Assembly: GCF_937123705.1 (NCBI RefSeq) | Contig: NZ_CAKZKO010000139.1 | Span: forward strand, 186,001 to 250,000 | Length of the DNA stretch: 64,000 nucleotides | Reading direction: 5' to 3' | Source: an uncultured Paraglaciecola sp. | Lineage (GTDB): Bacteria; Pseudomonadota; Gammaproteobacteria; Enterobacterales; Alteromonadaceae | Part shown: piece after piece, positions 19,798 through 29,835 of the stretch | How the letters are laid out: each line of letters opens with the position of its first letter | Position numbering within the stretch: the first letter of the stretch is position 1 | Translations under genes and position numbers: made by a program | Notes under the pieces: model-generated | Told to the model about the DNA's origin: nothing | Seen by the model: only the letters and a program-made list of their open reading frames with translations | Database searches by the model: none

Positions 19798-22416
19798 TCA
19801 AGATAAAGCCTCATCTAAGTTAACTAGAGCGGCAACAATTGCTGTAACTGTGCCACGATCAAATTCAGCCCGATCATTTTCTTCATGAGTTCCTTTATTC
19901 AGATATCGCCATTCCCTGCAATCCCCATTAATACCCAGTAACGAATTTATAGGGTCATAAATCGCGTTTTTGTTTGGGTCTGCGAAGTCAGGTTTATGAA
20001 TTTTACTTCTTAATTGATCAGTTAAATTCCGTAACTCAATTGGGGCCGATGAGGAACGTAACTTAATGCTTAAATTACCGTTTCCGAATCGGTTAACATA
20101 ATTCCAAACCTTACCTTTTGTTAGAGCTTCTAACGCCTGACGGGATTTAGATAAGGCTTCTCTCACTTCGTTACGTTCGATATGGTTTGTTGCCGCCAGA
20201 ATGTAGTTCCTCGGCGCACAGTTAAAATCCACACGTATATGTTGCTCTCCTAACCTAGGGAGGAAGCTCATTAAGTTAGAGCTGCGCACATCCTCAACCG
20301 AAAGAAGATTTTGTATGTCTTTGAAAAACTCCTCGCCATGACATGTCAGAATAATTTGCTTTTCCATGAAGTACTGATCCTCAAACAGGGTAAGTCTTAT
20401 AGACTCGCGGTGATCGTCATCAATCGCGTTTACAGGATCATCGAAGATTAAAACAGGTGCTTGTTCTTTCAGGTTTTTGGCAAGTAGTATTGCTAATCCA
20501 AGGCAGCGTACATGTCCTTCGCTCAGGATATGTAATGCGTCGAAAAATTTCGCTGGTTGGTTTTGGAAAGATATACTCAAGCGTTGATTTTGTGCCAAAG
20601 GTAGTTTTGCTACTGCCAATAGCTCTGTTTGTGCATCATTACGATTGAATGCGTTATACAACTCAACTACTAGTTCGCCTAAATCTGCTACTAGCTGCGC
20701 TGGTAAACCGTTGTTGTATCTCGTTAGTTTATGAACAAATGTAGCGTACGCGGTGACGATTTCTTGATTCTTGGAAATGACTGCTTTTTCAGCTTGCACG
20801 TTAGAAATTAGTTGGGCGTTTTCTGTTTGGAAATTATTAATGAGTTGCTGACCTATAGCGATATTACTAAGAGCTGTCTTTTTTTGGGTGTTTAATATTG
20901 TAATTTGACGTTCAAAATCTCGTAATCGGGTTAATTCAGCCTGTTTATTATTTTTAAAACCCAGTGCTTCATCAGTTTTCTTATCATCGGCTTCAAGCTG
21001 CTGAACCTGACCAATCAGGTGCTGCCAACCTGTATAGTTATCAGGCAACGGAGCCAATAAAGAGTCCCACCAGGGTATACTAGGTTGCACATCGGTAAGC
21101 CGCAACGACTGCAAAAGGTTATTCTCCGGGTAAAACTGCAAACAAATATTTAAAATTTGCGAAATGCTCAATATATTTTGAAGAGCTTGCCGCTCAAGCT
21201 GTGTGACATTTTCTTGTAGTGCAGCTAATTGCTGTAACTTCGCTAATTCCTGCCCTGCATGTATATATGGGTTGACTGCTACCTGTTGCAAAGGCGTCTT
21301 GCAGGCAGGGCAAGCTGCTTGGCTGCTTGGTTGAACTTGAGTCACGGCTTCATACAGCCGCTTAAATGAGACTTGCTGGCTTGCATCTGCTAACTGTTGT
21401 TGTTTTTGCCTTAATTCGTTAACTGCTGTCGCCGCGTCATTTCCGATGACCTCTAAAGTGGCTTTGCTTACATTAGCCTTTGGAGGAAGTGGCTGTTGCA
21501 ACTCAGTGTCTAATTGTTGTATGCGGCCTGATTTTTGAGCATCACCACTGAGCTCAAACGCCATTTGCTCAAAGGTAGCCCCATCTCTGTAAGTATTAAC
21601 TAAATTCAGTTCTTCATTAGCAATACGCTGTAGTTCGGCGTTACTCGTTTTAATCTGCTGTTGGGCTCCTTGCAACCCTTGCTGCTTCAGCATTAGCTGA
21701 AGTGTTTGCTTGCCTTGCAAGTCAATGTATTGCCCACCAATTTCTGACGTAAAATTACGAACAAACTCAGTAAAGGACTCTAGGCCAAAAAGCGTTGCGA
21801 TAAGCTCTGTTTGTTTAGCTGGTGCCTGAGCAGCTATTCGTGAAAAGCTATCAATACGGTTTTTTTCAACAAAGCAGAAACGGTATGTCGACTCGTTTGG
21901 TATTATAAAAACATCACTTCCTTGACCATCAAGCGCAACAATCTCAGGAGGTATAAAGGCATTCACGAACGCGTTTCTTAAATATTCGTTTTGATCGCGA
22001 AAACGCTTACTTTCCGCTTCTGCAACGTTGCCCAATAAAGAATATTCCAGCGCCTCACAGAAACTTGATTTACCTGTTCCATTGGGGCCATAAATCAGTA
22101 CCAGTCTACTATCAAGATCAAATATCTCCTGTCGTGAAAATCCTCTGAATGGACCAACAGTCAAGGTTTTTAAACGCGATAATTGTATCGCAGGCGCCAC
22201 TTCTTGTTCAGGAATTGGAGGTATATTAGTTGGTAACATGTCCCAATTGGCTTGGGATAATTCAACTAATTTGCGAATACGCTGTCCCTGATGAGTACCT
22301 AAAGGGATCAGAACCTCTAAATTGGCTAATACTATGTTCGCTATTTTGCACACAGAATCAGTCGCATTTTGTCCTATTAACGTTTGCATGAAACGTTGAT
22401 ATTCAGCATGAATCAT
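19798..22416 (-). CDS. Zinc-hook ABC ATPase with C-terminal HEPN-like motif (RloC/PrrC-like)
   Basis: 872 aa SMC/RecF-type ATPase. Walker A GPNGTGKS at residues 110-117; long glutamine-rich coiled coil with a single CPAC hook at 369-372, as in Rad50 and RloC; ABC signature LSEGHVRCLG; Walker B PVLIFDDP; switch histidine in LTCHGEEF. The last 40 residues carry R837-X6-H844 (RYLNKGTH), the form of a HEPN ribonuclease motif. RloC and PrrC are anticodon nucleases that guard type I restriction systems, and this gene lies just behind hsdR. AAGGA precedes the ATG. The nuclease role is inferred; a DNA-repair-type ATPase is the alternative. Confidence 0.75.
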   Translation of the reverse strand: MIHAEYQRFMQTLIGQNATDSVCKIANIVLANLEVLIPLGTHQGQRIRKLVELSQANWDMLPTNIPPIPEQEVAPAIQLSRLKTLTVGPFRGFSRQEIFDLDSRLVLIYGPNGTGKSSFCEALEYSLLGNVAEAESKRFRDQNEYLRNAFVNAFIPPEIVALDGQGSDVFIIPNESTYRFCFVEKNRIDSFSRIAAQAPAKQTELIATLFGLESFTEFVRNFTSEIGGQYIDLQGKQTLQLMLKQQGLQGAQQQIKTSNAELQRIANEELNLVNTYRDGATFEQMAFELSGDAQKSGRIQQLDTELQQPLPPKANVSKATLEVIGNDAATAVNELRQKQQQLADASQQVSFKRLYEAVTQVQPSSQAACPACKTPLQQVAVNPYIHAGQELAKLQQLAALQENVTQLERQALQNILSISQILNICLQFYPENNLLQSLRLTDVQPSIPWWDSLLAPLPDNYTGWQHLIGQVQQLEADDKKTDEALGFKNNKQAELTRLRDFERQITILNTQKKTALSNIAIGQQLINNFQTENAQLISNVQAEKAVISKNQEIVTAYATFVHKLTRYNNGLPAQLVADLGELVVELYNAFNRNDAQTELLAVAKLPLAQNQRLSISFQNQPAKFFDALHILSEGHVRCLGLAILLAKNLKEQAPVLIFDDPVNAIDDDHRESIRLTLFEDQYFMEKQIILTCHGEEFFKDIQNLLSVEDVRSSNLMSFLPRLGEQHIRVDFNCAPRNYILAATNHIERNEVREALSKSRQALEALTKGKVWNYVNRFGNGNLSIKLRSSSAPIELRNLTDQLRSKIHKPDFADPNKNAIYDPINSLLGINGDCREWRYLNKGTHEENDRAEFDRGTVTAIVAALVNLDEALS

Positions 22417-22546
22417 ATAGCGTCCTTGTGCTCACTATCATAAAGAGATCTTGTCACTAACCTCAACGACATCCACCATGCATAAACACAAGCTGCTGCT
22501 CCAGAGCTATGATCACTCAACAAACCATGAGCAACTTCATATCGGT
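22415..22546 (-). pseudogene. Detached C-terminal remnant of DUF4209 (RX4H motif)
   Basis: In a frame shifted from the upstream gene, the codons read R-Y-E-V-A-H-G-L-L-S-D and continue to the aromatic VYAWWMSLRL, ending at a TGA that overlaps the ATPase ATG (ATATGA). R-X4-H followed by G-L-L is the typical C-terminal HEPN-like motif of DUF4209 proteins. There is no start codon of its own. This is the tail of the gene at 22,537-23,946 after loss of the middle of the domain. Confidence 0.7.
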
Positions 22547-23946
22547 GAGTGGCAACATATGTCCCTGAGGTACTCTTTGGTAACCCTAAATTCTGACAGT
22601 ATTTGGTTGAGGGCTGGAATAATCTGACCTTTTACCGTTAACTCTAAATCTATTTGAAAGCTTTGAATGATTTTAATATTTATCGCTAGATCGCTTTCTC
22701 CACCTTCACTAAGAAAATTCAGTGCTGGTGTTTTAGCAATAACTCGTCCGTCATCAGCAATATGAGATCCACCAAACATGTTACTAAGTGGAAACTGTTG
22801 GATCTGCTCGATAGTTCTGGTGCGTAATTCTTGATATTTAGGCGTGGCAAAGCCTGTAAAACATAATAGAGAAAGCTCTAAGCTCTCTTTTCCTCCTACA
22901 TGTTTTCGCGCCCCATCAATTATTTCAGAAATATCAATCCCTGGAGTTTGCACTAACCCCATTTCTCTTAATGTACCAGAGCCCGCTTCAGTAATTTTGT
23001 CTCTTATCGAAACTAACTTTGCTGTTACACCAAGTTCGTCCCTCTTAGCTATTGGAATTTTCCTATATGCCTGTAAGGCATTTTCATAAAAAGTATTGGC
23101 AACCATCTGACTTGGTGCATTATCGTTGCATTTAGAGTCGCCTTCCAGTTCAAAGCAATCTGCTGCAAGTAGTAAACTTTTTAACCAACTATCTACTTTA
23201 CCTTGCACTTTGAACATACGCTCCGCTAACGATAAGTATTCACGAGCCTCTCTGTGAGCGCCTGAAGAGTGAAAACCTGTTGCGTATCCAAACAATGCTT
23301 CTGCCATATGTTCAAGCTGATTTTTGCATAAACCGTTACTCTCAATAAGCTCAGCAATCCAAAGATGCATAAACGGACTACCTGAATAATTTTTCTCGAA
23401 AGCTTCTTGCAACGATGTTTCTATAGTGGAGATGGAATCTGAATCACGAATTTGCCTTGCTAATCGAATACACCTTTTCCAGCAATCACCAACATCAGAG
23501 TGCCAAGTTTCTGGGTCAATCGGGAGCATGAGATAATTTTGAATAGCTGCTCGAACATAATCGACTTTTTTAGGATTGACGCATAACCAAAGCAAATCAG
23601 CAAAACGAGCCTTTACTATAGGCTCAAGCATATCTTCATAAATATTTGCAACGAACTCCAATTGCTCATGAGTAAAGTCGTCTGCAATTACTGAGCGTTT
23701 TCCTTCCAACTGCACATAAGGCTGAAAAGGATCATTAGCACTGTTTGGTCTCAGCATCATTGAGCATATTGCAGAGGCAAGATCTAATGCATTGGCCAAC
23801 GCTTCATTTTTTGCCTGGCGCTCTTTTTCCCCATGCTCTTTATAAATGGAGCAAATTGAATAATATCCATGCTCAAACGGAGGTTTAATAACCTTATTGC
23901 TTTTAGTTATAAACTCTTCGGCCGAAGATAAAGCGGGAACATCCAT
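22537..23946 (-). pseudogene. DUF7380/DUF4209-type protein, C-terminally truncated
   Basis: 469 codons, helical and repeat-like (TPR-like stretch FGYATGFHSSGAHREAREYL). It resembles DUF7380 proteins that normally continue into DUF4209. The visible frame stops at D-I-C-C-H-S-P-I, where DUF4209 begins (usually ..HSPFVP..). About one hundred residues are missing before the remnant tail in the neighbouring frame. ATG lies 13 bases behind the hsdR stop with AAAGGATG as ribosome site, so the gene belongs to the hsd operon. It may still yield the N-terminal protein, but the predicted active part is gone. Confidence 0.7.
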
Positions 23947-23959
23947 TTAAAACATCCTT

Positions 23960-26521
23960 TTACTCATACAAATACTTCTGAAACCCAACAAACGTCTCTC
24001 GAATTGCTAGCGGTGATCCAAACTCGGCGGCGGCGTCGTTTATGGTGTTGTATTTAAGTTCGACTAAGCTGCGCATTTTTTTGGCTGCAAGTTCTTGCAC
24101 GCCGTCTTCTATGTATTTATCTAGTATGAACTCGATAAACTCGATTTGTTTACTTGTGAATTCACTTGATATACCCGGCTTTGCCGTGGCTACACGTTCT
24201 TTACGAGTGTGGGTTTCTCTGGCGTAGGCTACGAAGGCTAGTAGGTCGTATACGTCGCTGTCTTTGGCGTCGATGATGTCTTTCATGCTGTCTAGCTTTT
24301 CGTCGTCGTAACCGGCTTCATGTAAGTCTGCTAGTAGCTTTTCACGGGTGCTTGGGTTGCTCCATATTTGGCGTAGTTCTTCTTCGTTACCAAAAAAGCG
24401 TGGTAGCTCACCAAATAACTGCTCTACAAACTGGTGAGCAGTGAGCATGTCTCCATTGGGCCCCATAAACAGTACGCTTTTCATGTGCTTAATTTGGCGT
24501 ACTTTACCGTCGGTTAGGGTAATAAATATCTTGTCTGGTTTCTCTCCACCACCTCCACCTGTATCGCAGCTACAAGGTTCATTGCCGCACTTATTGCATT
24601 GCTCGACAAGACACTGGCAGGGAGATTGTTTACATTCACTACATGGCTCGTCAGGCGTGTCGTTTTTGCAATTGCATGGATTAAAACCACAGGTATCACA
24701 TACACAACTGCATGGTGAGGTTTCACAACCCTCGCAAGGGACTTCGTCTACAGGCTCTTTAGGAGGCAATGGTTCACCATCCCACGCTGGGTCAGCAAAG
24801 TTATGGTGGGCTTTGACAAAGTCGTACACGGTGAAGAATGATTTGCCGTCGTACATGCGAGTGCCACGTCCAATAATCTGTTTAAACTCAATCATGTTTT
24901 TGCATTCACGCATTAACACAATGTTTCGCACATTGCGGGCGTCTACGCCTGTCGATAACTTGCGTGAGGTGGTTAATATAGTTGGGATGGTTTTTTCATT
25001 ATCACAAAAGGTGCGTAGGTCGTTTTCACCGGCTGCGCCATCGTTTGCGGTAATGCGTACGCAATAGCTTGGATTGGTTGTGTAACCGTTTTTAACGGCA
25101 TATTGATTGATGTAGTCTCGCACTTTGCCTGCGTGTTCTTGGGTGGCGCAGAATACGATGGTTTTCTCAGATGGGTTGATATGATCCATCCAATACTGCA
25201 CACGTTTTTGTTCACGCTGGGGCATGGTGATTATGCGGTTAAAGTCACTTTCTTTATATACTTTGCCTGGCTCTGGCTCACCTTTAAAAGTAACCGCATC
25301 GCCTGGGGTATAGACGTATTCGTCCATGGTGCCAACAATGGGATACACCTTGAACGGGGTTAAAAATCCGTCGTTAATACCTTGTTTTAAGGTGTAGCTG
25401 TAAACAGGATCGCCAAAGTATTTATAACTGTCAGCATTGTCGGTACGCTTTGGTGTAGCGGTTAAACCTAGTTGAACCGCTGGCGAAAAATGCTTAAGAA
25501 TATCTCGCCAAGCACTTTCGTCATTTGCGCCACCACGGTGACATTCGTCGATAATAATAAAATCGAAGAAGTCTTCTGGATAATCTCTAAATCGGCAATT
25601 GCTAGTATCTTTTATTTGCTCAGGATCAAACTCTTCACTTTCTAATTCTTCAGCATCTTCATTACCGCCAGAGTCCGTCATTAATGTTTGAAAAATCGCC
25701 ATAAAGATACTGGCATTTTTAGGTACACCATTGGCTTTTTTAATTTCGCTTGGGGTAATACGCACTACGGCATCTTCTCCAAAGGCGCCAAAGTCGTTAA
25801 AGGCTTGTTTGGTTAGTACATTACGGTCGGCTAAAAATAAAATACGTGGGCGTTTTTTGGCGTTACTTGGGTTCTTTGCCGCTTGTAAACTCCAGCGACT
25901 GTAAAATAACTTCCATGACATTTGAAAGGCAATACAGGTTTTACCTGTGCCTGTGGCAAGGGTAAGTAGTATACGGTCTTTGCCTTGTGCTATTGCCTCT
26001 AATGCTTGGTTAATGGCGTTTTCTTGATAATAACGTGGTTGCCAGTCGCCTTTACATTCAAAAGGGATTTTGGCAAAACGGGTGCGCCATGTGCAGGTAT
26101 ATTCAGGCTCGGTTTTACCTGTGGCGGGTTCAAAGCATAAGCGCCACATATCTTCAGGACTAAGGTAGCAATCAACTAATTGCTCATCACCGGTAAGCAT
26201 ATCTATTTGGTAAATGTCGTGACCATTAGTGGCATAAGCAAAACGGCACTGTAAACGCTCGGCGTAGTCTTTGGCTTGGCGTACACCTTCGGTATAACTT
26301 AGGCCTTCACGCTTAGCTTCAACGGCGGCTAATTTTCTACCTTGAAACTCCAAGACATAATCGCAGCTCAGTTTTGATGCACGTTTACCACCACCCAAAA
26401 TTCGGCCAGCGGTAATACTCACTTCACGGCGAACAATGCTATGATCAACTTTACCCCAGCCATCTAACGCCAATTTAGGCGAGATTAACTCAGCGCGTGT
26501 TTCAGATTCGTTTCTACTCAT
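23960..26521 (-). CDS. hsdR: Type I restriction enzyme, R subunit (EcoEI-like)
   Basis: 853 aa from ATG 26521 (MSRNESETRAELISPKL); an upstream frame to 26599 is unlikely to be translated. PD-(D/E)XK nuclease: D54 ... E68-A-K70. Helicase: ATGTGKT at 189-195, DECH at 325-328, LTATPKRTD, and motif VI IGRGTRMYDG. EcoEI-type C-terminal domain at the end. Residues 596-652 hold four perfect CX2CX4CXC units, each with proline before the third cysteine, an unusual insert that should bind zinc. It translocates DNA and cleaves unmodified targets as an HsdR2M2S complex. Confidence 0.93.
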   Translation of the reverse strand: MSRNESETRAELISPKLALDGWGKVDHSIVRREVSITAGRILGGGKRASKLSCDYVLEFQGRKLAAVEAKREGLSYTEGVRQAKDYAERLQCRFAYATNGHDIYQIDMLTGDEQLVDCYLSPEDMWRLCFEPATGKTEPEYTCTWRTRFAKIPFECKGDWQPRYYQENAINQALEAIAQGKDRILLTLATGTGKTCIAFQMSWKLFYSRWSLQAAKNPSNAKKRPRILFLADRNVLTKQAFNDFGAFGEDAVVRITPSEIKKANGVPKNASIFMAIFQTLMTDSGGNEDAEELESEEFDPEQIKDTSNCRFRDYPEDFFDFIIIDECHRGGANDESAWRDILKHFSPAVQLGLTATPKRTDNADSYKYFGDPVYSYTLKQGINDGFLTPFKVYPIVGTMDEYVYTPGDAVTFKGEPEPGKVYKESDFNRIITMPQREQKRVQYWMDHINPSEKTIVFCATQEHAGKVRDYINQYAVKNGYTTNPSYCVRITANDGAAGENDLRTFCDNEKTIPTILTTSRKLSTGVDARNVRNIVLMRECKNMIEFKQIIGRGTRMYDGKSFFTVYDFVKAHHNFADPAWDGEPLPPKEPVDEVPCEGCETSPCSCVCDTCGFNPCNCKNDTPDEPCSECKQSPCQCLVEQCNKCGNEPCSCDTGGGGGEKPDKIFITLTDGKVRQIKHMKSVLFMGPNGDMLTAHQFVEQLFGELPRFFGNEEELRQIWSNPSTREKLLADLHEAGYDDEKLDSMKDIIDAKDSDVYDLLAFVAYARETHTRKERVATAKPGISSEFTSKQIEFIEFILDKYIEDGVQELAAKKMRSLVELKYNTINDAAAEFGSPLAIRETFVGFQKYLYE

Positions 26522-26626
26522 GACACTTACCTGTGTATTAATTAGTTTGCTACTCTGAGGCAATATTTGTTGTTGAATCAAGAACCTGCCAAGAAACAAA
26601 AGTTAACGTAACATATCGTAATATAA

Positions 26627-26643
26627 GATATTAATGAAATATC
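26627..26643. repeat. GATATT/AATATC inverted repeat before hsdR
   Basis: Perfect 6-bp arms with a 5-base spacer, about 105 bases upstream of the hsdR ATG. A similar GATATTT/AAATATC element lies before hsdM (31,360-31,379). Possible operators of the Xre regulator. Confidence 0.35.
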
Positions 26644-26700
26644 TGTACAATAAAAACACTGCATTTATCGGCAAAATCAAGAAGCAGTCAAGAGACTTTA

Positions 26701-28650
26701 TTACTCAACAGTGGTATATCCCTGCAGAGGAGAATTAGGTGTATGCGGAAATGCCATCTGCAACACGCCATCTGTAATCATTGGCTTAAGGTAATTCTGA
26801 CGAAGACTTTGAGACTTTCTACCAAGTAACACTTCAAGTACTGAAACCGGAATATAGTGCCCTTTACAAAGTTCACTGATAAGTTTCTTCATCGTATCAA
26901 CATCTAAACGACTCTGCTCTCTAGATTGAGCGCCTAATGCGTTAAGTCGATGGCTAAACTCTTTAGCTAAAGCATCCAGATCATCAACATAGGGTTTATT
27001 AAGTTGAACACTGATAAAACGGCCTTCTGCATCTCTTCCATCATCTAAAACAGTCTCATTATTTGAAGCGCTATGCGTTAAGCTTTCTTTACTATGCGTT
27101 AAGTTATCCAAAGAGGTTAACGTATTGGTAAATACATCTTCTGGAGAAGGAAGCTCCATACCAGGTAAGCTATAAGATTTATCTTTTTTTATACCATTAG
27201 CAATCAAAAAGCCTTTATCCACAAGCTTAGGTAAAGCTAAAGTGACATCTCTTGAGTGCTTACTAGTTAACTGACATGCGCGTTCGTGATTAACCCAACC
27301 TTCAATAGCTGCAGTGGTAACTATCATTTGCTCTAACTCATTCAATTCATAAAAGCGATCACCGAATAAAGCACTTAATAGATCGGTTACTTCCTTAGGA
27401 ATTAGACTAACGGTAGAAAGCTCTAATAACGTTTGTTCAGAAGGGACGTGTTTTTCATATAGTTTAGGCTTTCGCCACTTAGCCCACTCCCAACCACTGT
27501 AAATTTTAGGAATACCGGATCCGGCTCGTTCACCTGCACCAATCATCAAAAACATTTGATGCATTTTTCGGTTACGACAATCACTTTCGCCACCTTTAAC
27601 GGCAATTTCAGGAGGAACTCGCATCAAACCAGGATTACGAAAACCAAATAAATCTGGGCGTTTAATAATTAATATTGAACTTCTGCCAGAGTAATCAGCA
27701 TGAACTAATGTATTCACCAAGGCTTCACGAATAGCTTCATGGGCCTTAGATTCATCTAGACGAATCCCTTGCTGAAGTTCAAATGGTACTTTCAGGTCGG
27801 TAGTTAATTTTCGGTAGGTTCGTCGGTAAAAGTCGAATACATTTCCAGACCAAGAGCCATCAGGATAAACGCGATCAATCCAGCGATGGGTATTAGCTTC
27901 ATCACGCTCTCTATAATCAACAAAGTAATTAGGGGCAGCTTCTTGAATAGCGTCCCATGTACCAAACATCATCACACCAGCAAACGTTATGCCCTCTTCA
28001 CTAGTTTGACGATCTCTTCGCCAGCCGCCTAATTGCTTAAACATTTCAAAAAGTTCAAGCTCTAACCAAGGGTGCTGGGGTTTAGCCACTGCTAATAAAT
28101 TTTTATAAGTACTTAGGCTATCTCTATCAATATCATCAAAATTAAAACCTTTAAGAATTTTATCGTCGCGGCTGTTTTCCACTTGTTCGGCAAACATGCG
28201 CTTTACTTGCTCTTCACTACAACGGTGATCACCTTCGTGCAGACGAACAAAGGTTTCTTTCATAGGTTGGTTTTTTAAATAAACAGGCTTTTGTTCTCTT
28301 CGAGCGGCAGGGATATTAATAACTAATAATTGCCTTTCCTCAACAACAGTTACTTCCACGTTATCATTGCTAAGTAAGTTAATATTTACCTTGCCAGTAT
28401 TGTCGGCAAGATCAAACAGTTGTTTTTGAACCGTTTCAATATCTTCAATGCCAACAACTGTTAAATTTCCACTTTTTTCACGCACCCCTAACACTACATA
28501 GCCACCACGACTATTTGCCATAGCACTATAAGTCGGCCAAAAATCATCAGGAAGCTTGCCCTTGCCGTCTTTGCCTTGAGCCAATTTGAACTCTAATTCG
28601 GCTGACTCAGATAGTGTCTGTAAATCTATTTGGTCGTTAATATGAAACAT
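26701..28650 (-). CDS. AlbA/Schlafen-type ATP-binding protein within hsd operon
   Basis: 649 aa. The N-terminus is an AlbA_2 (Schlafen-AlbA) nucleic-acid-binding domain (SAELEFKLAQG ... ANSRGGYVVLGVRE). The middle is a GHKL-like ATP-binding region (HEAIREALVNTLVHADY ... RNRKMHQMFLMIGAGERAGSG), the pattern labelled 'RecG-related' or 'ATP-binding protein'. The C-terminal third is winged-helix-like, with a linker holding two LTHS repeats. It sits between hsdS and hsdR, 12 bases after the hsdS stop with AGGAA before the ATG. Such genes are frequent partners of type I systems; their role is not settled. Confidence 0.75.
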   Translation of the reverse strand: MFHINDQIDLQTLSESAELEFKLAQGKDGKGKLPDDFWPTYSAMANSRGGYVVLGVREKSGNLTVVGIEDIETVQKQLFDLADNTGKVNINLLSNDNVEVTVVEERQLLVINIPAARREQKPVYLKNQPMKETFVRLHEGDHRCSEEQVKRMFAEQVENSRDDKILKGFNFDDIDRDSLSTYKNLLAVAKPQHPWLELELFEMFKQLGGWRRDRQTSEEGITFAGVMMFGTWDAIQEAAPNYFVDYRERDEANTHRWIDRVYPDGSWSGNVFDFYRRTYRKLTTDLKVPFELQQGIRLDESKAHEAIREALVNTLVHADYSGRSSILIIKRPDLFGFRNPGLMRVPPEIAVKGGESDCRNRKMHQMFLMIGAGERAGSGIPKIYSGWEWAKWRKPKLYEKHVPSEQTLLELSTVSLIPKEVTDLLSALFGDRFYELNELEQMIVTTAAIEGWVNHERACQLTSKHSRDVTLALPKLVDKGFLIANGIKKDKSYSLPGMELPSPEDVFTNTLTSLDNLTHSKESLTHSASNNETVLDDGRDAEGRFISVQLNKPYVDDLDALAKEFSHRLNALGAQSREQSRLDVDTMKKLISELCKGHYIPVSVLEVLLGRKSQSLRQNYLKPMITDGVLQMAFPHTPNSPLQGYTTVE

Positions 28651-28662
28651 ATTGGTTCCTGA

Positions 28663-29835
28663 CTACTCAGTTTCAGCGGTTAATTCACCACTAAAGGCTT
28701 TTTGTAATATAGATTTTTTAAGTTCGTCTATCGAGCTTAATTTTTTTTGATAAATGACTTCTAATTGCTGTACTGAAACCATTAATTCATTTAGTGATCT
28801 AACAATTTCATTTTGTTTTTTTATGCTTGGAAATGGGAAGTTTAATTTTTCAAAGGTACCCATATTAATATTGTCTTGCGCTGAGCCTTTACCTTTTGCT
28901 TGTAAAATAGCTTTAAATGATTGTAATAAAAACTCAACGTAGGGAATAGTTGTGAACTCTGGATTAACCACCACACCGATTACGCTATCAGGAAAGCAGC
29001 TATCAAAATCTAAAATGCCAGTTTCAGCAATATTTGCAGCGATCGTTATGCAAATTGTACCTTTAGGCCATAATTTACTTTGTGCTAATCCTACTTCATT
29101 GTAAGTTTTAGAATACTGAGTAATTAAGTGTTCGCAATTTCTTACGTCACCTGTCTGTACAAAAGGGTATTTCCCACCATATAGTGATTCATCATTTCTA
29201 GGCCTATGTTTTGACTTACCTCGACCAAAATCTATAGACGCTTCTTTTAACGTTTTCTCAACCCAACCTTCACCTTTTTGGCTGAAGACTTGTTGTAGGT
29301 AGCTGTCGAATAACTCGCGGGCATTTTTAAGGTTTTGTTCGGTTTTAGCGCGAGTTTGTTCTAAGTCGGCAAACACGGTGTCAAGCAATGCTATAATGCG
29401 TTTTTGTTCTGGGAGAGGAGGAAAAGGCAAAACTCGATTTTCCATTGCGCCTTTGGTCACATGAACCATTGTGGTTCCTGTACCTTGTTCTTCTTTTATT
29501 TGCTCTACATCCCACTCTAACAAGTGATATAAATATCCTTTATCAACGAGACTTTCGTTAAGTTCTATTTTCCATATGTGATAATGATAAATGACTTTAC
29601 CTTCATCCCAAATACGAGGTCCAAATGATGCTGACCATGCATATAAAAGGTCGCCTTTATCACAGTATTTATCTTCATTTAGCTCTAAATCAGAGTAAAA
29701 CCAGCTTCTGTTTGTAAAGAAATTCCCAACTCTAAGTAGAGGATATTTACCTTCAGAAAGCATTTCATGCTTTTTATAAGCTCTACCATTGATCAAGCGG
29801 CAAACATCACCTAACTTTTTAGATTCAACGGTCAT
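28663..29835 (-). CDS. hsdS: Type I restriction enzyme, specificity subunit
   Basis: 390 aa with two target-recognition domains (about 1-140 and 200-345), each followed by a conserved helix: LPPLPEQKRIIALLDTVFADLEQ and the shorter C-terminal IKKQNEIVRSLNELM. It selects the bipartite DNA target for both methylation and cleavage. ATG overlaps the hsdM stop (TAATG). The two recognition domains differ clearly, so an asymmetric target is expected. Confidence 0.92.
   Translation of the reverse strand: MTVESKKLGDVCRLINGRAYKKHEMLSEGKYPLLRVGNFFTNRSWFYSDLELNEDKYCDKGDLLYAWSASFGPRIWDEGKVIYHYHIWKIELNESLVDKGYLYHLLEWDVEQIKEEQGTGTTMVHVTKGAMENRVLPFPPLPEQKRIIALLDTVFADLEQTRAKTEQNLKNARELFDSYLQQVFSQKGEGWVEKTLKEASIDFGRGKSKHRPRNDESLYGGKYPFVQTGDVRNCEHLITQYSKTYNEVGLAQSKLWPKGTICITIAANIAETGILDFDSCFPDSVIGVVVNPEFTTIPYVEFLLQSFKAILQAKGKGSAQDNINMGTFEKLNFPFPSIKKQNEIVRSLNELMVSVQQLEVIYQKKLSSIDELKKSILQKAFSGELTAETE

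Noticed and set aside
24441..25067. Long open frame on the plus strand opposite hsdR
   Set aside because: Shadow of the hsdR coding frame; no ribosome site and low-complexity product.
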